Origin: Carallia brachiata
Lineage: Eukaryota; Streptophyta; Magnoliopsida; Malpighiales; Rhizophoraceae
Reading direction: 5' to 3'
Assembly: GCA_021464245.1 (NCBI GenBank)
Contig: JADCRB010000001.1
Span: 7,808,152 to 7,872,151, forward strand
Length of the DNA: 64,000 nucleotides
The position numbers and the translations under genes are program-made. Each line of letters begins with the position of its first letter. Position 1 is the stretch's first letter. The notes below the pieces were generated by a model. It saw only the letters and a list, made by a program, of their open reading frames with translations. It searched no databases and was not told the DNA's origin. Below are positions 12,201-22,888 of this stretch, piece after piece.

Positions 12201-14214
12201 ATCTATCCATTCTTTCAGTATTTACATTAGCTGGGGCAGTTCCATTCCAGAGGGAAAAAGAAAGGCTGAGATTTCCAAGTTGAAAATTTTTCTTCACTCT
12301 TTACGTATAAAAAATTGTTCAACTTGATAAGTGACTCTATGGAATTATGACTTTGAGATTGCCATTGATTATAAAATTTTGAGGGTTAGGATGAACGTTC
12401 AAAAATTATTGGGTACAGTTTAATAGTCACCAAACTTAAAATTTAGGATAAAATTTGAGTTTTAACTCCAAAATTTATTTATAATTAACTCTCCATTTTC
12501 AATTTAACTAGACCAAAATAAAAAGTTGAACTTTTAATTAATTGGAGTGAAACAATCTCTTAGTTAGGAGCTTGAACTTTGATATTGAAGTTTACACCAC
12601 ACTTTGCACCATAATTTGCCGTAATTTGAATTAAACAAATACTGTACTTTGCACCATAATTTGCCGTGACGTTACTCTTATATATCGCAATATTTCAAAT
12701 TCTGATATACAATTATTGTATATTGCAATATTTACCGTAATGTTAAAGTCCAAAAGCCTCCGAAGAAGAAAATTGAAATTAAAAATTTAAAAAAAATCGA
12801 CAAAGTGAAAAGAAATTAAATACGAAATTAATTTTCACTCTTTACTTCCATAACCTAAACTTTTTTTTTAACTCAAAAAAAAGAAAATGTGTATTGCAAC
12901 AATATTAGTCATTACATATGTAAATCAAAATTAAGAGTTACTTGTTAATATTCTAATTTAATTTTATCTACAAGAAAATTAAATTACTTAAGTACTGATG
13001 AATCTGAACGAAATTCTATTACAGTCTATTTAACGATTGTCAAATCGTAAACCCAATATTTACACTTTAACCTAACGCTTCAAGTGCACTTCAACGCGAG
13101 AACATCCAATAATTATTGATAGGAAAAAACAACAAAATAGAGATTCAAGTATAGATTTACTGTATAAAAATACATCGAATCTCGATTCAAACTTATCACT
13201 TCGGATGGCCAAAACCTAAATTTTGTCTTTAGCTACTTTTGCAGTAATATATCAAAAAGTAAATCTGCCTACTTTACTTCATCCTTCCTGTGGTATTCTT
13301 TCTGAAGCTTCTGCGCTTCACGCTCATGAGGCCGCGCGTGTAGTTGATTCCTAGCCGGATATGAAGAAACTAATGTCGATAAAGAAACTAACGCGAAATC
13401 CGAAAAAAGAATAAAAAAATTAAACCAAACATAGAATTTTTCTTTTTTTGTTTTTTGAGCAAAGCACGTTGCTTGAAGTTTAATTCTGATTCAAATAGTA
13501 TAGATAGAGATCCCTTCCAAGTTAATTAGATAATAACTCAACAGACAACGATTGGCCAACTACAATTATTCGAATCTTTGAATTTTTTCCATGAGTTTCA
13601 TTATAGCCATACACTTTTTATTATACCGAAAAGACATATTACAATAATACACAGATTTTTTGTAACAACATATATATTTTTTATAATAAAAAAATTATAA
13701 ATTTTTATTATAAAAAATACATATGTAATTATAAAAAATTTATATATTATTAATATAATTCTTGAGTATGACTATAAAGTTTGGCTACCAACTTTTTCCT
13801 TTCCTTTTCTGGATAATGGTTTGAAATTTGAAAACTTCGTTCTAGTCTCTTTTCTTTGAAACTTTTTCTGAGAGAAAAAACTTAAGGTAAAGTTCTCCAC
13901 TTTGGAGATTCATATTCTAACATGCAGTCTATTACATAGTTTAGCTTTTATTAGTGCCAAAGAAACTACGCAGTTCATTCTATTTATTTTTATTTTTATT
14001 AATTTTAATTATTTAACGATACATATTATTATAATCTTAATTTAATCTAACTTAAGGGATTCACCAAATATTTCCCTTCTAGAATAAAATGACAAGTTTT
14101 TTTTAGCCCAGTTGTTGTAAAAATTAGCATAACAATTGTTAAATTGTTAATGGCTATCAAGTCAGGAAATTTCTGTAGCTGATGCGAAATAAAAAATTAT
14201 AGGACATTACAGAT

Positions 14215-14412
14215 CAATTAGAAGAAAATTATACAACATGTTACAAACAATTATATAACGTGTAATTAGTCATTGAAAATAAAAAAATATTTTAATTTTT
14301 TGTTACGACGTATTAGAAGAAAGTATATTATGTATAATTAACTATTAAAAATTAAAAAAAAAATTTGCACGTCGTATAATATTTTTTTAACACGCTATAT
14401 AATTTCTTCTAT
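14215..14412. mobile_element. Foldback/MITE-like element
   Basis: A left arm reading TAGAAGAAAATTATACAAC (about 14219) is matched in inverted orientation by the right arm, whose reverse complement reads TAGAAGAAATTATATAGCG (about 14394-14412). The interior is AT-rich and non-coding. Size (about 200 bp) and terminal inverted repeats fit a MITE. No clear target-site duplication was identified, so this is tentative. Confidence 0.35.
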
Positions 14413-15600
14413 TATGTTGTATATACAGCTACGGAAGCTCTCTAAAAGTACAACCATTTAAGATTTTCCAATTGTTAATTAATTGCTTTCGTTCTAGCAA
14501 TAATACGTTAGTTAATATTATAATTGACAGATTCAGAGTTGAGAGGGCGGTTGGGACCATCCTTAAATAGGATTTGATTGTAGGAAGACCTCTAATGATG
14601 GGTCATTATTTGATTTATCTAAAGAAAAAAAGGAAAATTCTCTTCTTTTGCTTGGCCGCGAAGCATGAAGCAAATTGCTCGTTTATTATAGCTTCAAAAT
14701 TATCAAGTTGAAGCAAGTTGGTATGGTGGGAATTGAAGAAACAAGGTAAAGGACAAATGGGTATGGTTAAATTCTCAATGGAATCATTCAAAACACTGTA
14801 TTAGCAGACCAACAGTAATAAATTTGTCAATAAAGTTACGGAGACCAAAATGGTAGATATGAAAAAAAGGACAGAGCCACCATTACGGTAAATTGCGGCG
14901 AAGCATCAAAGTTGATGTGGGAAATATAGAAGAACCAAGTTGATGAAGAGGAAGTTACTTAATTGCCCCCACACATGTTAAAAATAAATAAACAAATAAA
15001 TAAATAAGACAATTAAAAGAATACATCTTCCAGGCCAGCGCCCAGCGCCCACTCTCCGGATGTTTCATGGAAGAGCTTGGTTTTATGGCCAAAAGATTCA
15101 GCTAAAAAACATCCCGAATGTGGGTTTCATTAAATAAAAAATACACATTTTTTGTTTTTCAAATTTTAGTTTTCTGCTTAAAATCAGTAAACCGGTACTC
15201 AAAACATCAAAATATGCGACAGCCAAAGAAATTTTTGCAACAAGTCACAAAAATGTCAAGTACATCTTACTTATCGATGAAATTATGTGGTACTGGTCCT
15301 CTATGTCTAAAGAACACCAATTTGGAAGTTTCATGTATAAAATAATCCAACATCATAAATTAATTTGCAAAATTAAATATAGATCTCCCAAAAAACAAAT
15401 CAAATCTAGAAAACAACACTTATAGTACCAAATTAAAAAGTTACAGGAGGTAGCAGTTGGGAGCACTGCTTCATAATCATGTTCATACAAAAACAATTGA
15501 AGTTTTCTTTTCCAAAGCAGAAAATGACTTTATTGTATACATGTTTTCATTTAATTTTTGTTTCAAAAAATATAAAAAAATAATAAATGAGAAACAGTCA

Positions 15601-15732
15601 CAGTATAATCGACCGATTGATTTGTACAACCAAACGATTAATGTTTGTAACAAAAATAAATATATTTTTTGTCGATTTTTTGTTATAAGTAATAATCATT
15701 TGATTGTATAAAACAATCAGTCTATTATACTG
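15601..15732. mobile_element. 132-bp MITE with CAGTATAAT terminal inverted repeats
   Basis: The left end CAGTATAATCGACCGATTG is the inverted counterpart of the right end, whose reverse complement is CAGTATAATAGACTGATTG (two mismatches in 19). The interior is non-coding. A second, diverged copy in inverse orientation lies at about 48905-49035 in an intron of the first ENGase gene, so this is a repeat family and not a chance palindrome. Confidence 0.65.
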
Positions 15733-16338
15733 TAATTATTTCCTATCTATAATTTAATGTGTTCGTATAATAAGATTTTTGTGTTTTCTTCGATATCACT
15801 TATGTAAATTAAGGGAATCATTAAGTGGGCAAACGTTGGTGGCCCATCGTCTGCCGTACTTTAAAAAAAAAAATTTAAATATATTTAATATTATTCTTAA
15901 TTTTTAAAAAAAATTGTCTTGACCGTAGACTTTTTCTGATAAATTAATTTGATTTCTTGCAAAAAGCATCTAGATGGATTTTGAAAAATGAAGTGCTAAT
16001 CCAATGAAAGTAAAGAATCTTTGTAACACATGACGACTGCGATGAGTCGATGATTGATTTGGAGAATGGACAATGAGCATTAATATTTATTGACTTATTC
16101 ACTGAAACATGCACAATTATTCATTTTTCAAAAGCAAGTTGTTAAAAGAGTTTAATTGAACCACTCAATTCATTCGAGTGGCCACCTGACCAAAAATTAA
16201 GGAAAGGCTGAAATTTGATTTGAGTCTCCCTGTATCCTGTCATGGGCTAAATGCCCTTCTGAAGCCTTAAAAAAAATTTTTTTAAAAAGAGTTCACTTGA
16301 CTATGACTAAATAGATTCCGCCAACATCTATCATTTAT

Positions 16339-16420
16339 AATATACGATTGTATGTAGAAAAGTGTTTTGAAAAGAAATAAAAACATTAAAAACACTTGCT
16401 GAACATATAATCGTATATAC
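16339..16420. repeat. Imperfect hairpin/foldback
   Basis: ATATACGATTGTATGT at about 16340 is followed about 50 bases later by a near inverted copy, ACATATAATCGTATAT. The similarity continues inward (AAAGTGTTTT against AAAACACTT), giving a stem of roughly 28-30 bp with a short AT-rich loop. It may be a MITE remnant. Expression as a small-RNA precursor cannot be judged from sequence. Confidence 0.45.
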
Positions 16421-17300
16421 GCTGTTAGACACAATTATTAAAATTATGTAGATATTATTATAATAATGCAAAAAATAGGATGAGAAGAGATAAAAGCGAA
16501 GAAGTTGTATTATTTCGTTGATTGTGTTAAGCTGTATGTTACTTTTATATTTGTTTAGTTGCTTTTGGTCAATTATCGAAGGGCACCACCATGTAACTCA
16601 CTTTTAAGATATAAGTAGATATACAGTCCATCAAATAGTATTAAATGACTTATCTATTTTTTATATTTATTTCCACATTCAACCTTCAAATAACTTATAT
16701 CACTGTACGTCTACATATACCTTAAGGACCACTTAATTTTTCTCATCCTCTTGAGTAGACCTTTTTGCACTACAAAAGATATGAGTCTTTAAGATAAAGG
16801 TTTATTGTTTCCCTTCTCCATAATTGGTTTTCGTTTCTTTCCAGATTTTCCTTTTCTCTTCAATCCATTTCCATATGGTTTAACTAATATATGTTGCAAA
16901 TAACTGATAGATGGTGTGGATAAGTAATAACAAGTGAAGCTTGTGGCAAACTATCTATCCATGTCATCACTATTGCTTGAGATTTTTGGAAACAGTAATT
17001 TTTAATTGAGAAATTCAGAGTTCAAGTCCTAAATCCCTCTTTCATTATCTACGCTCCCTGAATGATAGTTATCAGTTCCAAAGAACTTAAAACAAAAAAA
17101 AAAGAAAAAGAAATTAGATATTGTTGCTTTTTGCTAAACAAAATGGGAAAATTTGCAGAATCGGTGGAATAATGAGTAACATCCTAATTTTTTTTAAAAA
17201 ACCTAATAATTAAATAAAAGTGGCATATTTGTAATTTTGGAATAACTAAGGGGAAAATGTACCTAAATCAAGTCCAAAAGAAGTTGCAAGTTGAAGATCC

Positions 17301-17563
17301 ACTTGCTTACTATATAGTCTCACTCTCTCTCTCTCTCCTCAAAAGAAAACATCAAACTAAATCAAGTGGATAAAAGAAAAGAAAACCCCCCTCTCTCTCT
17401 CTCTCTCTCCTCTCTCTCTGTTAGTAAGTAGGGCATGGATTGTGCACCATACGGTGCAAAGTATTCAAATATTTATATATATATATGTCTTCGTATTTGA
17501 TCCTTCATATTCCAACTCCTAACCCTAATCAAATTCTCATCAAGAATCCCACCAATTGAGAAC
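17301..17563 (+). promoter_or_regulatory. PYL core promoter and CT-rich leader
   Basis: The stretch holds two CT microsatellites (about 17323-17338 and 17391-17419) and a TATA-like run TTTATATATATATATG at about 17472-17487, roughly 80 bases upstream of the ATG. CT/GA tracts are common in plant core promoters and leaders. The TSS is not determined, so the TATA assignment is an inference. Confidence 0.35.
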
Positions 17564-18291
17564 ATGCCTTCTTCTTCTGTTCTACAGCTCCAAAGAGCCG
17601 TCACCGCCTGCAGCAGCCACTCCACTTCTTCTTACAAGCCTTCTCAGGCCATCGTCAGCTGGTGGTGGGTCCCCGTAGCTCTGGATACTAGCAGTATTAT
17701 TTGCTGTAGTGGTAGTAGTGGTGGTGGTGGTGGTGGTGGTGGTGGTAGTACTACTCCTGTGCCTGACCACGTGGCTTGCCACCACACCCGCACGGTAGGA
17801 CCCAACCAGTGCTGCTCGGCCGTGGTCCAGACCATCAATGCGCCGGTCTCCACCGTGTGGTCCATCGTCCGGCGCTTCGACAACCCTCAGGCTTACAAAC
17901 ACTTCCTCAAGAGCTGCCAAGTCATCCAGGGAGACGGCAGCACCGTCGGGACCCTCCGCCAGGTCCACGTCGTGTCGGGCCTTCCCGCCGAGTCCAGCAC
18001 GGAGCGGCTCGAGATTCTCGACGACGAACGCCACGTGCTCAGTTTCAGCGTGATCGGCGGAGAGCACAGGCTGACGAATTACAGGTCCGTCACCACGCTC
18101 CACGCTTCGCCCAGTGGGAAAGGTACAGTTGTCATTGAATCGTACGTCGTTGACATACCGCCCGGTAACACTAAAGAAGACACTGTAGTTTCCTTGACAC
18201 AATTGTACGGTGCAACCTCCAGTCTTTGTCTCAGATCGCTGAGAACATGGCAAGGAATAACCATTTACCATCATCATCATCATCACCATGA
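17564..18291 (+). CDS. PYL4: PYR/PYL/RCAR abscisic acid receptor (PYL4/5/6 type), frameshifted near C-terminus
   Basis: PYL proteins are soluble START/Bet v I-fold ABA receptors that bind and inhibit clade A PP2C phosphatases. The gene is intronless, as subfamily II PYLs are. The N-terminus is variable and carries a Gly run (about 53-61, encoded by a GGT repeat). The conserved domain starts near HHTRTVGPNQCCSAVVQ (73-89). YKHFLKSC gives the ABA-carboxylate lysine (Lys116), the gate loop is SGLPA (138-142) and the latch is HRL (168-170). After NTKEDT (207), one base is missing at about 18184. The downstream frame then encodes the expected C-terminal helix (DTIVRCNLQSLSQIAENMA) and stops at 18289-18291. 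As written, the open frame instead runs into low-complexity sequence to 18358, losing the helix that packs over the pocket and PP2C interface. PYL4, 5 and 6 cannot be separated here. Confidence 0.88.
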
Positions 18292-18785
18292 TCATCATCA
18301 ATTCATCATCATATCTTTCCCTCTTTCATTTTTTTTTTTTTTTAAAGTTTCAAATTAATGTATGTGGGTAGAGACCATCCATCATGATGGACATATTCTT
18401 CATGTTTTGGAGATTTGCAGATCGAGATATGTAATTATGTGTAGGGGCTTGAAGGTGATAGTGTAGTGTTTTGCTGTCATGACACAGCTTTGTTTTCCTT
18501 CAAGATTTGCCACTTCTTCATTGTAGTATAAAAATCATATAGTAAATTTGCAATTTCTGGACTCTTCTCCCTTCTTCACAAATATTATATTTAATATCTT
18601 TTGTGATTGCGAGGCAGTATTTGAAAGCTTTATTAGGCATTGCTGTCCATTCTTAGTGACAAGTTTAACACTTAGCAGGTATATAGAGAAATATCTGCTC
18701 TTAGATGGTTCAAACAAAAATGTGAATTACGACTGTACATTATATTTGCTATTTTTTATGACTGTAAATTTTATTTGCTATTTTA

Positions 18786-18829
<44 letters not shown>

Positions 18830-19941
18830 GATTTTAACTTATAAGCAATCTTATAATATGCAAATTTATTTTAATTTTTTAAAATTTTAAGTATATCTCA
18901 TATATTATGTGTAAAAGATCAATAGTGAGTTATATTTTAAAAAATAACCAAAATAGACTTCCTCTTATTATTAATTTTTTTTCCAAGAAAAAAATTTGTA
19001 AGCTACGCCAACTGAGAGGATAAAGGGCGGAGATATGTATAGTCTTTTGGCTCAACTGTTTGCGTTTTCTAATAAATTACCATTGCTTATGAAAAAAAAA
19101 AAAACCAACAAAAAATAAAAGCATCCATTGGACGTGGATGAAACTCGACTTAGTATATTGTACATTGATTTTCGTACAGGTTGCTTGGAAACTTCTTGTT
19201 GCTTATCCATGTTTAAGACAAGAAATATCCGTGATCCGGGAAGGAGTGAGAATCTAAATTTCTAAAAATTAAATATAACCCTAGAGTGGAATTTGCTTTC
19301 TCTTTTTTTTTTTTTTTTTTGTGGTTCCATTAGGGAGGTAATTAATGACGAATTTTCCGTAATAGAGACTTTGAATATTTGTAATTAAATAATACTTGAG
19401 TGTTGGAGGAATCAAGAGAGCTGCCGACTGCCATGCAACTTGGCTGCTACTACTCAACTTGTTGTATTAAAAACATGGGCAAGTTGTTCTTTTTGCCTCC
19501 CTTTTTATAATATGTCTCTGTGTACTATGTGCTGCACGCAAGAAGGATCGAAGTTGAAGTTGCAAGTTGGCTTGCAAGTGGGCAAGCAGGCCTTTATTGG
19601 TCTTGTTCGCATGAGAATCATAAATCAGAGCTACTCATCTGTATATGTACGTCTCTTATATGAATTGACCAAAATGGCCGCAGTTTTTTTTTTTTTTTTG
19701 ATCTGTTGTCGTGTAGGCACAAATCTTTAAGTAGTATTTACCCTGATGATACCGCGTTCAGACACCAAACCTCGTAAGGTTTAAGTAATTACTAATTAGC
19801 CACCGAAATTCACCAATGATTTTTTTTTTTTTTCTTGATTCCAACTAAGAAAGATTGTCCTGAGCACAATGTATTGGGTCGCTTATAAACTTGCAAAAGA
19901 GTAAATTCAATGTTGCTCATTAAATGCCACGTATCCGTGTC
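18292..19941. other. PYL 3' flank and intergenic DNA
   Basis: The first few hundred bases are probably PYL 3' UTR, including a CAT trinucleotide run and a T16 run. The rest is AT-rich with a long TA microsatellite (about 18791-18826) and homopolymer T runs near 19300, 19685 and 19820. No supported gene was seen. Confidence 0.5.
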
Positions 19942-19946
19942 ATAAT

Positions 19947-20154
19947 TGGTAGTTTTAAATTAACTTAACACTATAATTTTATTAGTTGAATAATGTCACA
20001 CAATAATAATGAAAGTACACACATAAAAAATAAATCACACGTCTTTATATACTAGTAAGACAAAATTCTAATTCTACTCGAATATGAAAACAAACTAAAT
20101 AACCAAATTCTACTTAAACAATAATTAAGAATTAAATCTGGATTAACTTCAACG
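19947..20154 (-). repeat. Copia 3' LTR
   Basis: This is the 3' LTR in the element's minus-strand orientation, nearly identical to 20583-20791. Its inner edge should be TG but reads CG at 20153-20154, a likely point mutation. The outer edge TG at 19947 pairs with the ATAAT duplication. Confidence 0.82.
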
Positions 20155-20545
20155 TCCCATTAATCTGATTTGGTGATGTTTGCATTCTTAATATCTGTTT
20201 TAACTTGACAAATGCATCATACTTCAACAGTTTCGTAAGAATATCTGCAACTTGATCTTCAGACTTATAACAAGTCAATTCAATCTCTCCTTTATCAACT
20301 TGATCTCTCAAAAAATGAAAACGAGTATCAATATACTTACTCATTCCATGCGTTACTGGATTCTTGGCCAAATTAATAGCTGAAACATTATTAACAAATA
20401 TTTTCGTAGGACCTTCAACTGGAACATAAATCTCACTCAATAAATTTCTCAACCAAATAGCTTGACAAGCACTGGAAGCTGCAGCTACATATTCTGCTTC
20501 ACAAGTCGAAAGTGCATCAATAGATTGTTTCTTCGATCAACAATA
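20130..20545 (-). pseudogene. Copia pol remnant: RNase H domain
   Basis: The minus strand encodes KKQSIDALSTCEAEYVAAA, SSACQAIWLRNLLSEI, then FVNNVSAINLAKNPV, the diagnostic C-terminal RNase H region of Ty1/copia polyprotein. It continues through SKYIDTRFHFLRDQV and EDQVADILTK. Catalytic acidic residues such as the Glu of CEAEY are visible. The upstream edge at about 20545 is the deletion junction next to the PBS region, and an in-frame stop lies just before it. The native start is gone. Confidence 0.85.
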
Positions 20546-20582
20546 TTCTGCGACTACTTCATGTTATAATATGTGATACCAC

Positions 20583-20791
20583 TGTTAGTTTTAAATTAAC
20601 TTAACACTACGATTTTATTAGCTGAATAATGTCACACAATAATAATGAGAAGCACACACATAAAATATAAATCACACGTCCTTATATACTAGTAAAACAA
20701 AATCATAATTCTACTCGAATATAGAAACAAACTAAATAACTAAATTCTACTTAAACAATAATTAAGAATTAAATCTGGATTAACTTCAACA
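20583..20791 (-). repeat. Copia 5' LTR with adjacent PBS
   Basis: This is the 5' LTR in minus-strand orientation, with edges TG...CA intact. The primer-binding site TGGTATCA follows at 20574-20581 on the minus strand, one base from the LTR end. It matches the left copy across its whole length with scattered differences. Confidence 0.85.
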
Positions 20792-20796
20792 ATAAT

Positions 20797-22888
20797 TATA
20801 CAAAATTAAATGTACGTTTAACCCTATCAAATATTTTAACTCTACATGATTTTCGCTTATAATTTATTCGCAAACTTGGAGTTGAGTCTTTAAATGTTAA
20901 TGGCTCAAATTAGTGCATTTATAATCGGTCTAGTTGGATCAATGCTTAAAGTAAACATTTTTTAAACACATTGACTTCGAGTAAAAACTACTCACTTTGA
21001 CAAAAATGCGCCATGGCAAACTCAAATATAGTTCGTGGCATTGAACTGAGTAGACGAAATTATATTGTAATGTCCATAATTTAAAGGGGAAAAGAAAAGT
21101 TTAAGAATCAGACTGATTGGGCCAATTGGAAAAATTTAGAACCAGTTCAAATTCCGGTCTCGTTATATATTAAAATTGAGGGTTAAAATGACTGTCTTTA
21201 ACCCAGTAAACCGTTTAATTTAAATGTGGACCAGTAAATTAATCATAATTTTCTCCATTTTTTACGTTCTGATTAATTTTTAAAAAAACCAACAGAAATG
21301 GCGTCATCTTGTAGTTTTTCTCCCTTTCCACAGTTTTACCGTGACCTTTCTAAAGCCTTAATTAATTGACCTTAACGGGGCTTGTTGCTTCCCAATATTA
21401 AGTGTTAACTGATTTCAGGTCTTCAAAGCATAATTAGTTTTTTATCATGACATAATTTTTCACTCTGACTCACTTTTTAAATAAATTAATTTGATTTAAT
21501 GTCAATTTTACATTAAATTACAATAAAAATGTTAAAAAAAAAAAAGGCTCGGAGTTTGGAGCCAATCCCATGCATGGGCACATATTCCATCGGATTTTTG
21601 GAGTATTTTACAATGTATGTATACGCGTTGCTTGCACCGTTAAAAAAATATATGTAGAGTATTGTCTTATTGTTAACTTTTTGCTCTGTGTAGCGACAAT
21701 TTGGGTGGCGTCAATCACGGGTGGATAATTTGCGATTTTACTTACTACCCGATTTACCAACCGACGGAGTGCCTCTGCCAACCACAATCAAAGACAACGA
21801 GAAATAAATTAAAGAACCAACCAACCAAACTGCTATTAAAATCAAATCACATGGACCAAAAAGAAATCAAATCACAATGTTCACGTTTGTTTTTTGCCCC
21901 AACTTGACAACGCACACTAATTGTTCACGAAATTCTCACAACCTTGAGTATTATGATTAGTAATCCAAATTTACTGCTGTCCAATCCTGCCCTTGCTCTA
22001 TTTGTGGAGCACTCGGGCCACTTGCTGGTTGTGGAAGAGGACAAGAACAGAAAACATTTTATTTTATTTTATTTTATTTTTCGGTCAAAACGGGTGGCGA
22101 TAGCCTACATTATATCAGAAAACATTTTATTTTTCAAAACATCCCACCTCACAACGGAAGTGAGATGGGTGCCGTACACTGCCATGTGGTCTTCTAAAGC
22201 AGGCCCATTTATCAAATAAAGGCCTCCCGAACCACAACAAAGACCGTTTCAACGGGCCTAGACCCACAAGAAGCTTTAACGATGTTCCTCAACAACCCAG
22301 TTGCATCTTGTTTGCTCAGATGGAATGATACCAGCGTGCTCGGTCAACGAACTGTCGTTCGGCATTTGGCTGTTATTTTGTCATGCATCGATAACACACT
22401 TATTTGATGATTGTGAAATCTGTTAATGAGAGTCATGAATTTAATTTTTGATGAGAAATGCAGAGTCCCTGTTCTTCAGCAATGTTAAGGTTGTTATTAA
22501 ACTTGCAATATCTAGACCAACAACAATGGACAAGACCTTAAATTGAAGAGATTACAAAGTAAACCACTGTCATTTGGCACCAAATTCTTAGTAAATGTTA
22601 CAGTATCCCCAGTGCAATTCCTACACAGTAGATCCACTGGCTTTCCGCGAATGAAAGGAAGCAACAAGCATTCGGCAGGATAAGAGAGAGAGAGTGAGAG
22701 AGATATCACAAAATAAAGATGTCACCAACGACTTGATATCATTGCAAGGTTGAAGAAGCTCGCGTATGTGAACTAAAGGACGGTTTCTACAAAAAATTTC
22801 TAATTCTACTTGAATGAGCTACTAGCTAGACAGTATCCCGTAAAAGAGATGAAACCATAGCAACCCAAATAGGTTCACCACTCAAAGT
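20797..22888. other. Intergenic DNA and ATG27-like 3' region
   Basis: AT-rich sequence with no supported gene. The last few hundred bases (about 22500-22888) are probably the 3' UTR of the minus-strand ATG27-like gene. A GAGA/TCTC microsatellite lies near 22684-22703. Confidence 0.5.

Larger units (their letters stand above)
9230..17300. other. AT-rich intergenic region, no supported gene
   Basis: About 8 kb of low-GC DNA separates CLASSY from the PYL gene. Open frames here are short, lack family signatures and often sit over simple repeats. It holds poly(A)/(T) runs, a TA microsatellite at about 11174-11197, a short direct duplication of GCACCATAATTTGCCGT near 12606-12665, and several small inverted-repeat elements listed separately. 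The first few hundred bases are presumably the CLASSY 3' UTR. Confidence 0.6.
19947..20791 (-). mobile_element. Internally deleted Ty1/copia LTR retrotransposon
   Basis: An 845-bp element is bounded by two similar LTRs of about 208 bp and flanked by the 5-bp target-site duplication ATAAT (19942-19946 and 20792-20796). In the element's own minus-strand direction, the right LTR starts TGTTGAAG and ends CA. One base later comes TGGTATCA, the typical copia primer-binding site complementary to initiator Met-tRNA. Only the end of pol (RNase H) remains between PBS and 3' LTR, so gag, protease, integrase and most of the reverse transcriptase are gone. The LTRs differ by several substitutions, so the insertion is not very recent. 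It cannot move on its own. Confidence 0.88.

Noticed and set aside
17582..18301. 239-codon minus-strand open frame opposite the PYL gene
   Set aside because: It is a GC-rich shadow of the PYL coding sequence with low-complexity Thr and Met runs. The sense strand encodes a clear PYL domain.
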